A DNA stretch of 38,690 nucleotides from UBA931 sp036825435 (GCA_036825435.1 DAISYG010000011.1:1-38690); one strand, 5' to 3'. Counted from the first letter of the stretch, positions 7,536 to 16,659 are shown. Numbers and translations: made by a program. Notes: a model not told the origin generated them from the letters alone.

Positions 7536-8726
7536 TTATTTTACGCTCACCTCCCCGCTCATGAGTTTTGGCAGCAGCGTATCGCGGAGCTTTTCGAGGG
7601 TTTTGACTTGGATTATGTTTTTTTGTATTTTTTCTAATGATGGCATCGCAAACGAATTGAAATGATTTAGTGTTTTTTCGTCTGGCAAGGCTACTTCGTA
7701 TTGACTTAATGCCGACCAGTCTGTGCGAGGCATCCGTGTTCCGCCGGAGCCTAAATTGGCGTATTCAATCACGTCATCTTGAAAAAATGCAAACAAACAA
7801 AAGGCCACATATTTTGGATGTTTTGGTCGAAGAACTAAAATATCAGTTGAGCAAATACCAGAAAATGGTGCGAGGACGACCTTATGAAAATACGGACGAA
7901 GCTTTCCAAAAAGAATATCGTTTTCCTTAAAGACCGCTTTGTTGCTATTAACATCAGCACCAAATCCATATCGCTTTAGAGCAATGTTCCGGCGATCAAT
8001 ATGTTCTAGTCCTATATATCTCGTTTCCGCGGTAATTCCCGATGTTTTCACCGACTGTCGGATATTATCGGCGACGTCTTCTAATTTTCCTTCCTTCCAA
8101 TCAGGTTGGGCTTCTTCGATAAACTGTTGACGGAAGAGGGCTTCGGTGAGAGATTCGAGGGTTTTGTTCTGGCGGTGCAGGAGGTCGATTTTGTCGTCAA
8201 GGCTGCTCAGGATGTCGGCGATCGCGCGTTGTTCGGCGAGCGGTGGGATTCTTAAAACCAGACTCATCAAATCAGAACCAGTAATTCCAGCTACTGCCAC
8301 CTGTCTAAGTATTGTTCCCAAAAGATATCGTCCATATGGTGAATTGAAATAATAATATAAGAACAATGGATTTGATATTTCAATATTAGGTCGAGCTCTG
8401 ATGATTGATGATTCAAACGTTATTTCTTCGTTTACTGAGTGAACGATGGAACACTTGCCAGCACCTTCGGCAGTGAGAGACCTACGAGCAAATATTAAAT
8501 CACCATTTTCTAAAAGGCTGTTCCTTTTTTCTTCATCGGTAAGTTCAACCCTCTTCATCTCAATATCGGTCAAACGAGGATATGCAAATAGCTCTCCCAT
8601 GTTGACGATTTTTACTCCTCGCCCATGGAATTCTTTTTTCTTATAGATGCCATTGCGAACTGATTCCTTTAGCAAATCGCCAAAACGGGTATCTATCCAA
8701 CTATCACTTGGCGAACTATCCCTCAT
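7536..8726 (-). CDS. hsdS: Type I restriction-modification specificity subunit S
   Basis: This 396-aa DNA-recognition subunit joins two HsdM copies and HsdR and sets the bipartite target. Two variable target-recognition domains occupy about residues 1-155 and 205-355. Each is followed by a conserved helical spacer, PPLAEQRAIADILSSLDDKI (161-180) continuing to about 200, and a C-terminal spacer ending LRDTLLPKLMSGEV. The length is normal and both repeats are complete. Its ATG overlaps the hsdM stop (ATGA), indicating coupled translation. The recognition domains are AT-richer than hsdM, as often seen for exchanged specificity modules. The target sequence cannot be read from this. Confidence 0.95.
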   Translation of the reverse strand: MRDSSPSDSWIDTRFGDLLKESVRNGIYKKKEFHGRGVKIVNMGELFAYPRLTDIEMKRVELTDEEKRNSLLENGDLIFARRSLTAEGAGKCSIVHSVNEEITFESSIIRARPNIEISNPLFLYYYFNSPYGRYLLGTILRQVAVAGITGSDLMSLVLRIPPLAEQRAIADILSSLDDKIDLLHRQNKTLESLTEALFRQQFIEEAQPDWKEGKLEDVADNIRQSVKTSGITAETRYIGLEHIDRRNIALKRYGFGADVNSNKAVFKENDILFGKLRPYFHKVVLAPFSGICSTDILVLRPKHPKYVAFCLFAFFQDDVIEYANLGSGGTRMPRTDWSALSQYEVALPDEKTLNHFNSFAMPSLEKIQKNIIQVKTLEKLRDTLLPKLMSGEVSVK

Positions 8727-10285
8727 ACCTTCACCCTCGCAAGATTTTCCTCGATAGCCTTGTTGAGTTTTTCTTCTTCCTGCATCTGGGCGGCGAGCTC
8801 GGCTTTGAGGGCAGCGAAGCGTTCGGCGAAGTTGAAGTCATCTTCTTCGTCGGGCAGGCCGACGTAGCGGCCGGGGGTGAGGACGTAGTCGAGTTCGGCG
8901 ACGCGGGCGAGCGGCACGGAGGCGCAATAGCCTTTGATGTCTTCGTAGGCAGCTTCGCCAGTGCGCCAGTTGTGGTAGGTGGCGGCGATTTTCTGGATGT
9001 CTTCGTGCGAGAGTTCGCGGGTGCGGCGGTTGATGAGGTGCCCCATGTTGCGGGCGTCGATGAAGAGGATTTCGTTTTTGCGCGGGTGTCCGTTCTGGCG
9101 GGCGCGATTGAGAAACCACAGGGCGGCGGGAATCTGAGTGTTCAGAAATAATTTGGCGGGGAGGTTGACAATGCAATCAATGATATTGCCGTCGGCGATC
9201 ATGGCTTTGCGAATCTCGCCTTCGCCGCTGGTTTTGCTGGTGAGCGCACCTTTGGCGAGCACTATCCCGGCTTTACCGGCGGGCGCAAGGTGGGCAATGA
9301 AGTGTTGCAGCCAAGCGAAGTTGGCGTTTCCCGCAGGCGGTTTGCCGTAGCGCCAGCGCCCATCTTTTTGCAACAGGTCGCCGCTCCAGTCGCTGTCGTT
9401 GAAAGGTGGGTTGGCGAGGATGAAATCAGCGCGCAGGTCTTTGTGTGCATCGTTGAGGAACGAGCCTTCGTTGTTCCATTTGACCTGTGTGGCGTCGATA
9501 CCACGGATGGCGAGGTTCATTTTGGCCAGCCGCCACGTGGTCTGGTTACTCTCTTGCCCATAAATGGAGATATCGTTCACTCGCCCCTGATGCTCCTTGA
9601 CGAAGCGCTCGGACTGCACGAACATCCCACCCGAGCCACAACAAGGATCAAAGACACGGCCTTTGTAAGGCTCAAGCATTTCGACGAGTAATTCAACGAT
9701 GGAACGCGGCGTGTAGAACTGGCCGCCCTGCTTGCCTTCAGCAAGAGCGAATTCACCAAGGAAATACTCGAACACGCGCCCGAGCACATCGGCGCTACGC
9801 TCTTTGGCATCGTTCAGTGCAATGTTGCTGATGAGGTCAATCAACCCGCCCAGATTGGTCGGGTCAAGGTTTTGCCTAGAAAAAACCTTGGGCAACACGC
9901 CTTTGAGCTGTGCATTGTCGCGTTCGATGGCGTCCATCGCGTCGTCAACGATTTTGCCAATACCCGTCTGTTTCGCATTGTCTTTCAGATAAGACCAGCG
10001 CGCCTCAGGCGGCACGAAGAAAACGCGCTCGGCTTTGTATTCATCAGGGTCTTCCGGGTCAGCGCCTTCGCCCTTTTGTACTTTGAGTTGTGCATGCAGG
10101 TCTTCGAATGAATCGGAAATATAGCGAAGAAAAATCAGACCGAGTACAACATGTTTGTATTCAGCGGCGTCGATATTCTTGCGCAGTTTGTCCGCTGCCT
10201 TCCAAAGCGCTGCTTCAAGGCTGACAGCAACGTTTTTCGAGGCTGTCTTTTTTCTGCTCTTTTTGGTAGGTGTTTCTTCGGCCAT
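8723..10285 (-). CDS. hsdM: Type I restriction-modification DNA methyltransferase subunit M
   Basis: The 520-aa protein has an N-terminal helical HsdM domain (ALWKAADKLRKNIDAAEYKHVVLGLIFLRYISD), the SAM-binding motif DPCCGSGG (213-220) and the catalytic motif NPPF (292-295). These mark an adenine-N6 methyltransferase. With HsdS it forms the host-protecting methylase, and with HsdR the full restriction complex. It is the first gene of the operon hsdM-hsdS-RT-hsdR. The ATG at 10285 is preceded by AGGGA at a usable distance. The length is typical of the family, and nothing seems broken. Confidence 0.96.
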   Translation of the reverse strand: MAEETPTKKSRKKTASKNVAVSLEAALWKAADKLRKNIDAAEYKHVVLGLIFLRYISDSFEDLHAQLKVQKGEGADPEDPDEYKAERVFFVPPEARWSYLKDNAKQTGIGKIVDDAMDAIERDNAQLKGVLPKVFSRQNLDPTNLGGLIDLISNIALNDAKERSADVLGRVFEYFLGEFALAEGKQGGQFYTPRSIVELLVEMLEPYKGRVFDPCCGSGGMFVQSERFVKEHQGRVNDISIYGQESNQTTWRLAKMNLAIRGIDATQVKWNNEGSFLNDAHKDLRADFILANPPFNDSDWSGDLLQKDGRWRYGKPPAGNANFAWLQHFIAHLAPAGKAGIVLAKGALTSKTSGEGEIRKAMIADGNIIDCIVNLPAKLFLNTQIPAALWFLNRARQNGHPRKNEILFIDARNMGHLINRRTRELSHEDIQKIAATYHNWRTGEAAYEDIKGYCASVPLARVAELDYVLTPGRYVGLPDEEDDFNFAERFAALKAELAAQMQEEEKLNKAIEENLARVKV

Positions 10286-10339
10286 TTTTATTCCCTAAAA
10301 TCTGATATTACAACAACGACAACAAAAAAACATATCCAT

Positions 10340-10368
10340 GATTTAATGGTGCTTCGGTGTTGCGTCAA
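10340..10368 (-). promoter_or_regulatory. Putative promoter of the hsd operon
   Basis: On the reverse strand TTGACG (10363-10368) and TAAATC (10340-10345) are 17 nt apart, about 55 bp before the hsdM start. The -35 is good and the -10 only fair. Confidence 0.45.
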
Positions 10369-10398
10369 AGAAAATTTTTCTTCTCTGCCCATGTTACG

Positions 10399-11454
10399 TT
10401 AAATCGCTGACAATATCTGCAACAACGGCAGATTAACATAATAATTACTCCGACCAACTTTCTGCTTTTGCAAAAATCCGCCCATGGTCAGTTTATCAAG
10501 ATAGGTAGTAGCGGTAATCCGGCTGACGCTGAGGTCACGCATCACGAATTCAATTTTGGTATAGGGATGTGTAAATAAATTATTGATCAAATCCTGACTG
10601 TAAAAACGAAATTGCTTTCGGATTTGCTGTTTGGTTTCTTGCAACAGCGTTTTAATTGCCTGAATGGTCATAACACTTTCGCGTGCGGTTTCTTCAACTG
10701 CTGTCAGCATGTATAAAACCCAATCTTCCCATGTGTCGTTATCACGAACGCTTTGCAGCAAGCGGTAGTAATCGCTTTTATTGCGCACAATGTAACGGCT
10801 GAGGTAAAGAACTGGAATATCCAGAAGCCCCTCCTTGACCAAGTACAACACATTGAGGATACGGCCGCTCCTGCCATTGCCATCGTAGAATGGATGAATG
10901 CTCTCGAATTGGTGATGGATCAACGCCATTTTAATCAACGTGTCAGCATAAAACAGGGTATCGTCATTAATGAAGCGCTCGAGATCGCGCATCAAACCTT
11001 GTAATTTATCTGGCGATGGTGGGATATAAACCGTTCGCCCGGCCATGTCGCGTAGCTCTGTGCCAAGCGTTTTGCGAAACCCGGCGCTGTTGCACTCAAG
11101 CTTTTCCTGGATCAGTTCGATATGATTGTTGGTTAAAAGGCGCGTATCCCGCACCAATTCAAACCCTGTCCATAAGGCTTGTCGGTAACGGGCAACCTCT
11201 TTGGCAGCAGGAGAGACAAACATTTCATTGGTGCTGCGGAACAGTTCATCGTGTGTTGTGACGATGTTTTCTATCTCGGAGCTGTCTTTGGCTTCTTGCA
11301 ATACCAATGTATTTATCAGGATGCGCTGATTGGGAATGGTTGTTGCCACACCTTTCAATTCAGCAAGTTGGCGACTGGCAGCATTTAGCCGCTTTAAAAT
11401 GACAGCATTATCAAAACGTTGAGGTGAAAGGCTGTAAAGCGGAAGAATAGGCAT
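10399..11454 (-). CDS. Fic family protein with N-terminal inhibitory helix and C-terminal winged helix
   Basis: The 351-aa protein has the complete Fic motif HPFYDGNGRSGR (187-198), so an AMP-transferase (or related nucleotidyl-transfer) activity is expected. An inhibitory motif of the S/TxxxE(G/N) type is seen at S58...E62-N63 (SSEIEN), before the Fic core, as in self-inhibited Fic proteins. Residues of about 285-351 (DLSVSRITATTYLDKLTMGG...) look like a winged-helix DNA-binding domain. It lies upstream of hsdM with the same orientation but has its own promoter region with a 21-bp palindrome (11506-11526). Roughly 110 bp separate its stop from hsdM. Possible roles are defence or regulation; the protein target is unknown. 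Confidence 0.92.
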   Translation of the reverse strand: MPILPLYSLSPQRFDNAVILKRLNAASRQLAELKGVATTIPNQRILINTLVLQEAKDSSEIENIVTTHDELFRSTNEMFVSPAAKEVARYRQALWTGFELVRDTRLLTNNHIELIQEKLECNSAGFRKTLGTELRDMAGRTVYIPPSPDKLQGLMRDLERFINDDTLFYADTLIKMALIHHQFESIHPFYDGNGRSGRILNVLYLVKEGLLDIPVLYLSRYIVRNKSDYYRLLQSVRDNDTWEDWVLYMLTAVEETARESVMTIQAIKTLLQETKQQIRKQFRFYSQDLINNLFTHPYTKIEFVMRDLSVSRITATTYLDKLTMGGFLQKQKVGRSNYYVNLPLLQILSAI

Positions 11455-11505
11455 CAGGCTCTTTCGTTATTGCGCTGGTCAGCTAAAAAGCAAGAAATAT
11501 CGACC

Positions 11506-11526
11506 ATTATACATAACATGTATAAT
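11506..11526 (-). promoter_or_regulatory. Palindromic operator candidate overlapping the fic -10 box
   Basis: ATTATACAT (11506-11514) and ATGTATAAT (11518-11526) form a perfect 9-bp inverted repeat around a 3-bp centre, 52 bp before the fic ATG. Read toward fic it contains a perfect TATAAT, so a protein bound here would block transcription. The winged-helix end of the Fic protein makes autoregulation a reasonable guess. Confidence 0.6.
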
Positions 11527-11699
11527 TTTTTGTGTTTTTTATATATTTTGTTGTTTGTTTGCCCATAAAACTCAATTTTTTATATAGGTGGCCAGAAGGC
11601 TTCTTTATTTTAACGAGTCAAGATAGCGTTCAAATTCGGCTTTTTATCCATTATTCATGATTGTACTTTTCAACGGTTGATGCCCGCCTTTCGGCTGGT

Positions 11700-11730
11700 T
11701 GCCGACGAGGACGTCGGCGCTCCCAGAGAT
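11700..11730 (-). repeat. REP-like palindrome, copy D (between fic and ssb)
   Basis: GCCGACG-AGGA-CGTCGGC (11701-11718) is followed by GCTCCCAGAGAT. It is the same family and orientation as copy C, with a few changes in the head. Confidence 0.78.
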
Positions 11731-11798
11731 AAAAAGAAAACCTGCGTCCGGGTAAGAAAACTTCATTCTCGCCCGGATACGGCTATCTCAAACAGCAC

Positions 11799-12251
11799 TC
11801 AAAACGGAATATCGTCGTCGAAATCGTCAGCGCTGTTGCTCTTCGGTGCGCTTTGGGTTTTCGGTGCGGAAGATTCGTCGCGTTGCGACGAGAATGCCGC
11901 ATCACCACCACTTCCGCCACCACCGCCGAGCAGTTGCATGCGGTCGCCGACGATTTCGGTGGTGTAGCGTTCGTTGCCGTCTTTGTCGGTCCATTTGCGG
12001 GTTTGCAGGCGGCCTTCGATGTACACCGGACGACCTTTTTTGAGGTATTCGCCGGCGATTTCCGCCGTGCGCCCGAAGAACACGATGCGGTGCCATTCGG
12101 TGCGTTCTTGTTTTTCGCCGCTGGCTTTGTCGCGCCATTGGTCGGTGGTGGCGATGCTGAAGTTGGCGACGGCACTGCCATCGGTGGTGTAGCGCATTTC
12201 GGGGTCGCGCCCCAAATTGCCGATCAGGATGACTTTGTTGACTGAGGCCAT
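11799..12251 (-). CDS. ssb: Single-stranded DNA-binding protein
   Basis: The 150-aa protein has an OB fold starting MASVNKVILIGNLGRDPEMRY. A Gly-rich linker follows from about residue 108, then a Ser/Asp-rich tail ending DDDIPF, the acidic tip that recruits repair and replication partners. It coats single-stranded DNA as a tetramer. AAGGAG lies at good distance before the ATG. It runs in the same direction as the MFS gene upstream but about 225 bp from it, and uvrA is divergent beyond that, a common ssb-MFS-uvrA order. A short perfect palindrome (12273-12282) lies in its leader. Confidence 0.97.
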   Translation of the reverse strand: MASVNKVILIGNLGRDPEMRYTTDGSAVANFSIATTDQWRDKASGEKQERTEWHRIVFFGRTAEIAGEYLKKGRPVYIEGRLQTRKWTDKDGNERYTTEIVGDRMQLLGGGGGSGGDAAFSSQRDESSAPKTQSAPKSNSADDFDDDIPF

Positions 12252-12272
12252 GGTTGAATCTCCTTATGTATA

Positions 12273-12282
12273 TGTTCGAACA
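12273..12282. promoter_or_regulatory. Palindrome TGTTCGAACA in the ssb leader
   Basis: A perfect 10-bp palindrome lies about 22 bp before the ssb start. It may be an operator half-site pair or chance; it is not the gammaproteobacterial LexA box pattern. Confidence 0.25.
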
Positions 12283-12361
12283 ATATCCCGAATAGATTGG
12301 AATTTACGTCGCCTGATTTTACCGCTAAACGTGCGACGCTTTGCATAATGATTCTGCGACT

Positions 12362-12487
12362 CGGAAAAATAAATAGACACGTGCCAGGCAAGGCGAAATG
12401 CAACGAAAAAACGAAGTTTACTTAAAGGTAAATGCGCATTTTGAGGCGCATTTCAACGCAGCATGGCGTGCGTTCGCCTATTTTTCG
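12362..12487. repeat. Imperfect hairpin element (copy 2), overlapping the MFS stop codon
   Basis: The centre AAGTTTAC...GTAAATGCGCATTTTGAGG closely matches copy 1, flanked by GGCAAGGCGAAATGCAACG and its near-complement CGCATTTCAACGC. The outer arms GGAAAAATA and TATTTTTCG extend the dyad into the last codons of the MFS gene (stop at 12478-12480). Confidence 0.68.
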
Positions 12488-13668
12488 GGTGCCGTCACGC
12501 TCGCCACTAACCACATCCCCGTCATCACGAAACACAGCGCAAAGATGGCGGTATCGCCCCAAACCTGCCCCAATGCTCCGCCGACGGCAGCACCCGCGAA
12601 GGTTCCCAAAAATTGCAGGCTGGAATACACGCCGCTGGCGGTGCCTTTCATTTCCGGGGGCGCCTTTTTGGAAATCAGCGAGGGTAATGCTGCTTCGAGC
12701 AGATTGAACGCGGAGAAAAACGCCAGTAGCCCGACCACCAGCCACGCCAGTTGTTGTCCCGAAAGCATCAGCGCGACTTGGGCAACGCCCAGTACGATGA
12801 TCGCGCCGCTGAAAATGTGGGCCGCACGGCGCGGATCGTCTGCCGGACGCAACGCGGGAAGAATCAACACGATCGAAGCCAACAACACAGGCAAGTAAAC
12901 TTTCCAGTGTTCGCTGTCACCAAGGCCGGAGGCGCGCAGGTCGAACGGGATTTGCACAAAAAGCGCCATCAGCACGGCATGCAGTGTAAAAATACCAAAG
13001 TTCAATCGCCACAAATGCGGATCGACCAGCACCGCATAAAAATCGCACCAGCGCACCTGCCGTTCATGTGATTGCGTTTGCGGTTCGGGAATGCGAAAGC
13101 GCACCACACCAAGCGCCGCGATGGCAAGCACGCCGGTCATCGCAAAAATACCGGGAACGCCGATCCAGCCTTTGAGTACCGGCCCCGCCATCAGTGAAAA
13201 CGCGAAGGTGGCACCAATGGTAATGCCGATGATCATCATGGCTTTGGTACGCACCTGCGGGCGGGTGAGGTCTGCCGTAAGCGCAATGACCACGCCGGAG
13301 ATCGCGCCCGCGCCCTGTAGCGTTCGCCCCGCGATGACCCAGCCGATGGTTGGTGCCCATGCAGCAAGAAAGCTGCCCAATGCGAAAAGAATCAGGCCAA
13401 TATAAATCAGTCGTTTGCGGCCATAGCGATCCGATGCCCAACCAAACGGAATTTGCAGGATCGCCTGCGTCAACCCGTAAATACCCAGCGCAACACCGAT
13501 CAGGAAATGGCTGTGCCCGCCGGGAAGTTTTTCTGCATAGAGCGCGAATACCGGCAAGATGATGAACATGCCCAACATCCGCAGCCCGAAAATACCGGCA
13601 AGATCCAGCGTCACGCGCCGTTCTTCGGCGGTCATGGTGTAGGCGGCGGGTGCTTTGTCTGTGGACAT
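12478..13668 (-). CDS. MFS transporter, drug/H+ antiporter-like
   Basis: The 396-aa inner-membrane protein has about 12 hydrophobic segments. Between helices 2 and 3 it has the MFS signature GWASDRYGRKRLIY, and helix 5 carries LMAGPVLKGWIGVPGIF, the antiporter-type motif region. There is no C-terminal extra domain. The substrate cannot be told. It lies between ssb and uvrA, an arrangement widespread in beta- and gammaproteobacteria, and is transcribed divergently from uvrA across about 145 bp. Its stop codon lies in hairpin repeat copy 2. Confidence 0.92.
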   Translation of the reverse strand: MSTDKAPAAYTMTAEERRVTLDLAGIFGLRMLGMFIILPVFALYAEKLPGGHSHFLIGVALGIYGLTQAILQIPFGWASDRYGRKRLIYIGLILFALGSFLAAWAPTIGWVIAGRTLQGAGAISGVVIALTADLTRPQVRTKAMMIIGITIGATFAFSLMAGPVLKGWIGVPGIFAMTGVLAIAALGVVRFRIPEPQTQSHERQVRWCDFYAVLVDPHLWRLNFGIFTLHAVLMALFVQIPFDLRASGLGDSEHWKVYLPVLLASIVLILPALRPADDPRRAAHIFSGAIIVLGVAQVALMLSGQQLAWLVVGLLAFFSAFNLLEAALPSLISKKAPPEMKGTASGVYSSLQFLGTFAGAAVGGALGQVWGDTAIFALCFVMTGMWLVASVTAPEK

Positions 13669-13814
13669 GATTTATTTGATCGGCGTATTTTGGCATGTCT
13701 GCCCGCGCAAGATTTCCTGATACATACGGGAGCAGACGAAAATCAAAAACGCAGTATAGTAACAGGTTCGCCTGAACTTATTTCCTTGTTTACGCATCAG
13801 GCATCAGGAGCCTC

Positions 13815-16631
13815 ATGGATTTTTTACGCATACGCGGTGCGCGTACCCATAATCTGAAAAACATTGACCTCGACCTGCCGCGCAATCGGTTGATCGTGAT
13901 TACCGGGCTGTCAGGTTCGGGCAAAAGCTCACTGGCGTTTGACACCTTGTACGCGGAGGGCCAGCGTCGCTATGTGGAATCGCTGTCGGCCTATGCGCGG
14001 CAGTTTTTGCAGTTGATGGAAAAGCCGGATGTCGATCTGATCGAAGGACTGTCACCCGCCATTTCGATTGAGCAGAAAGCCACGTCGCATAACCCGCGCT
14101 CCACCGTCGGTACCGTCACCGAGATTCATGATTATCTGCGCCTGCTTTATGCGCGCGTCGGCGAGCCTTATTGTTTGAACCATCCCAAGCAAAAGCTCGA
14201 AGCAATTACCGTATCGCAAATGGTCGATACGGTTCTGGCGATGCCGGAAAACACACGCATCATGATCCTTGCGCCGCTGTTTTTCAACCGCAAGGGTGAA
14301 CATCTTGATTTGTTCGATGCATTGCGCGGACAGGGCTTCGTGCGCGTGCGCGTGGATGGCACGGTGTATGAAATCGACGAGGTGCCCAAGCTCGCCAAAA
14401 ACACCAAGCACACACTCGATCTGGTGGTGGATCGTCTGAAAGTACACGAAGAATTCAAACAGCGCTTGGCCGAATCGTTTGAAACCGCACTGCGCCATGG
14501 TGACGCGCGCGCGATCGTCGTCAACCTCGACACCAACGAAGAGCAATTATTTTCGGCACGTTTCGCCTGTCCGATTTGCAGTTATTCATTGCCCGAGCTT
14601 GAACCGCGCATGTTCTCATTCAACAACCCGGCGGGTGCATGTACGGAATGCGATGGCCTTGGCGTCGTGACTTTTTTTGATCCCGAACGCGTCGTTGCGT
14701 TTCCACATTTATCGTTGGCGTCCGGTGCGATCAAAAGTTGGGATCGGCGCAACCCGTTTTATTTTCAGTTTTTGCAAGGGTTGGCGAAGCACGCGAATTT
14801 TGACTTGGAAAAGCCGTTTGAAAAGCTGCCGAAAAAAATTCAAAAAATGGTGCTTTATGGCTCCGGCGATGAATTAATCGCTTTTTCATACGTCAACGAG
14901 TATGGCAAAAAAGTGGTGCGCGAGCGGCCATTTGAAGGCATCCTCAATACGTTGCAACGACGTTTCCGCGAAACCGATTCGATGGCAGTGCGCGAAGAAC
15001 TGAGCAAATATATCAATAGCCGCCCGTGTCCCACCTGTCACGGCGCTCGTTTGCGCGAAGAAGTGTTGCACGTCAAAGTCGGCAATCGTGCTATTAATGA
15101 AGTCAGCGCTGATTCGTTACAAGACGCCAAACAGTTTTTTGAAAAAACACGCTTCAGCGGACAACGCGCAAAAATCGCCGCCAAAATTGTTCACGAAATC
15201 ATCGTGCGCTTATCGTTTCTCAACGATGTCGGCCTCGGTTATTTGTCGCTTGACCGTTCCGCCGAAACGCTGTCCGGCGGTGAAGCGCAACGCATCCGGT
15301 TAGCAAGCCAGATCGGCTCCGGTCTGACTGGCGTGATGTATGTGCTCGACGAACCATCGATCGGATTGCACCAACGCGATAATGGTAAGCTGCTCAAAAC
15401 TTTGAAACATCTGCGCGACTTGGGCAACACCGTAATTGTCGTCGAACACGACGAAGAAGCCATTGAAACCGCCGACCATATCGTCGATATTGGCCCTGGC
15501 GCTGGTGAGCATGGCGGCGAAATCGTTGCGCAAGGCGGCATCAAGGACATCATCAAAGCGCCGCGATCATTAACCGGTCAATATTTATCGGGCAAACGCC
15601 ATATCCCGATCCCGGCCAAAAGACGCGCACCGCAAAAAGATAAATGGTTGGTTCTTGAAAAAGCACACGGCAATAATCTGAAAAACGTTACGCTGAAGTT
15701 GCCCGTCGGCTTGTTCACCTGCATCACCGGCGTTTCAGGATCGGGCAAATCCACGTTGATCAACGACACGCTGTATCAAGCCGTTTCGCAACATTTATAT
15801 CAGAGCAACACCGAACCTGCGCCATTCGCAAGCATCGAAGGATTGGATCACTTCGACAAAGTGATCAACGTCGATCAATCGCCGATTGGTCGCACACCGC
15901 GCTCGAATCCGGCAACGTATACCGGATTATTCACACCAGTGCGCGAACTGTTTTCGCAGGTTCCCGAATCGCGCGAGCGCGGCTATGCGCCGGGGCGTTT
16001 TTCATTCAACGTCCGCGGCGGGCGCTGCGAAGCGTGCCAGGGCGATGGCTTGATCAAAGTGGAAATGCACTTTCTGCCCGATATTTATGTACCGTGCGAT
16101 ATTTGTCACGGACAACGTTATAACCGCGAAACGTTGGAAATCCGTTATAAAGGAAAAAATATCCATGATGTTTTGTCGATGACTGTTGAACAAGCGCATG
16201 ATTTCTTCAAAGCCGTTCCCAATATCGAACGCAAACTGAAAACCTTGTTGGACGTCGGTCTTGGCTATATCACACTTGGTCAATCGGCAACCACGTTATC
16301 CGGTGGCGAAGCACAACGCGTTAAACTCGCACTCGAGTTATCGAAACGCGACACCGGACGCACGTTGTACATTCTCGATGAACCAACCACCGGCTTGCAC
16401 TTTTACGACATCGAACAACTGTTGAACGTGCTCCATCGTTTGCGCGATGGTGGCAATACCATCGTCGTCATTGAACATAATCTTGATGTAATCAAAACCG
16501 CTGATTGGATTATCGACTTGGGGCCTGAAGGCGGTAACGGTGGCGGAAAAATCATCGCTGAAGGCACACCGGAGAAAGTAGCAAAAAGCAAGCGCAGTTT
16601 TACCGGACAATATTTGGCGAAGGCTTTATAA
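13815..16631 (+). CDS. uvrA: Excinuclease ABC subunit A
   Basis: The 938-aa protein matches the UvrA family length. It has two ABC ATPase units: Walker A GSGKSS at 34-39 and GSGKS at 642-646, each paired with a LSGGEAQR signature and LDEPS/LDEPT. Zinc-finger cysteines are present (CPIC...CTEC near 250-280 and CEAC...CDIC in the second half). It is the damage-sensing dimer of nucleotide excision repair. AGGAG precedes the ATG at close spacing. A TATAGT lies at 13755-13760 as a possible -10 with a poor -35. No canonical CTG-N10-CAG LexA box was found in the divergent region. Confidence 0.98.
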   Translation: MDFLRIRGARTHNLKNIDLDLPRNRLIVITGLSGSGKSSLAFDTLYAEGQRRYVESLSAYARQFLQLMEKPDVDLIEGLSPAISIEQKATSHNPRSTVGTVTEIHDYLRLLYARVGEPYCLNHPKQKLEAITVSQMVDTVLAMPENTRIMILAPLFFNRKGEHLDLFDALRGQGFVRVRVDGTVYEIDEVPKLAKNTKHTLDLVVDRLKVHEEFKQRLAESFETALRHGDARAIVVNLDTNEEQLFSARFACPICSYSLPELEPRMFSFNNPAGACTECDGLGVVTFFDPERVVAFPHLSLASGAIKSWDRRNPFYFQFLQGLAKHANFDLEKPFEKLPKKIQKMVLYGSGDELIAFSYVNEYGKKVVRERPFEGILNTLQRRFRETDSMAVREELSKYINSRPCPTCHGARLREEVLHVKVGNRAINEVSADSLQDAKQFFEKTRFSGQRAKIAAKIVHEIIVRLSFLNDVGLGYLSLDRSAETLSGGEAQRIRLASQIGSGLTGVMYVLDEPSIGLHQRDNGKLLKTLKHLRDLGNTVIVVEHDEEAIETADHIVDIGPGAGEHGGEIVAQGGIKDIIKAPRSLTGQYLSGKRHIPIPAKRRAPQKDKWLVLEKAHGNNLKNVTLKLPVGLFTCITGVSGSGKSTLINDTLYQAVSQHLYQSNTEPAPFASIEGLDHFDKVINVDQSPIGRTPRSNPATYTGLFTPVRELFSQVPESRERGYAPGRFSFNVRGGRCEACQGDGLIKVEMHFLPDIYVPCDICHGQRYNRETLEIRYKGKNIHDVLSMTVEQAHDFFKAVPNIERKLKTLLDVGLGYITLGQSATTLSGGEAQRVKLALELSKRDTGRTLYILDEPTTGLHFYDIEQLLNVLHRLRDGGNTIVVIEHNLDVIKTADWIIDLGPEGGNGGGKIIAEGTPEKVAKSKRSFTGQYLAKAL

Positions 16632-16659
16632 ACCATTCCCGCCCTGAAACGACCAGAAA

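Larger units (their letters stand above)
11455..11798. other. 344-bp intergenic region between fic and ssb
   Basis: No gene was seen. It holds an AT-rich stretch with the fic promoter and palindrome (11506-11526) and REP copy D (11700-11730). The rest has no structure I can name, and no T-tailed terminator for ssb was found. Confidence 0.7.

Noticed and set aside
13669..13814. LexA (SOS) box before uvrA
   Set aside because: No CTG-N10-CAG with the right spacing was found; nearby CTG and CAG triplets are 13 nt apart.
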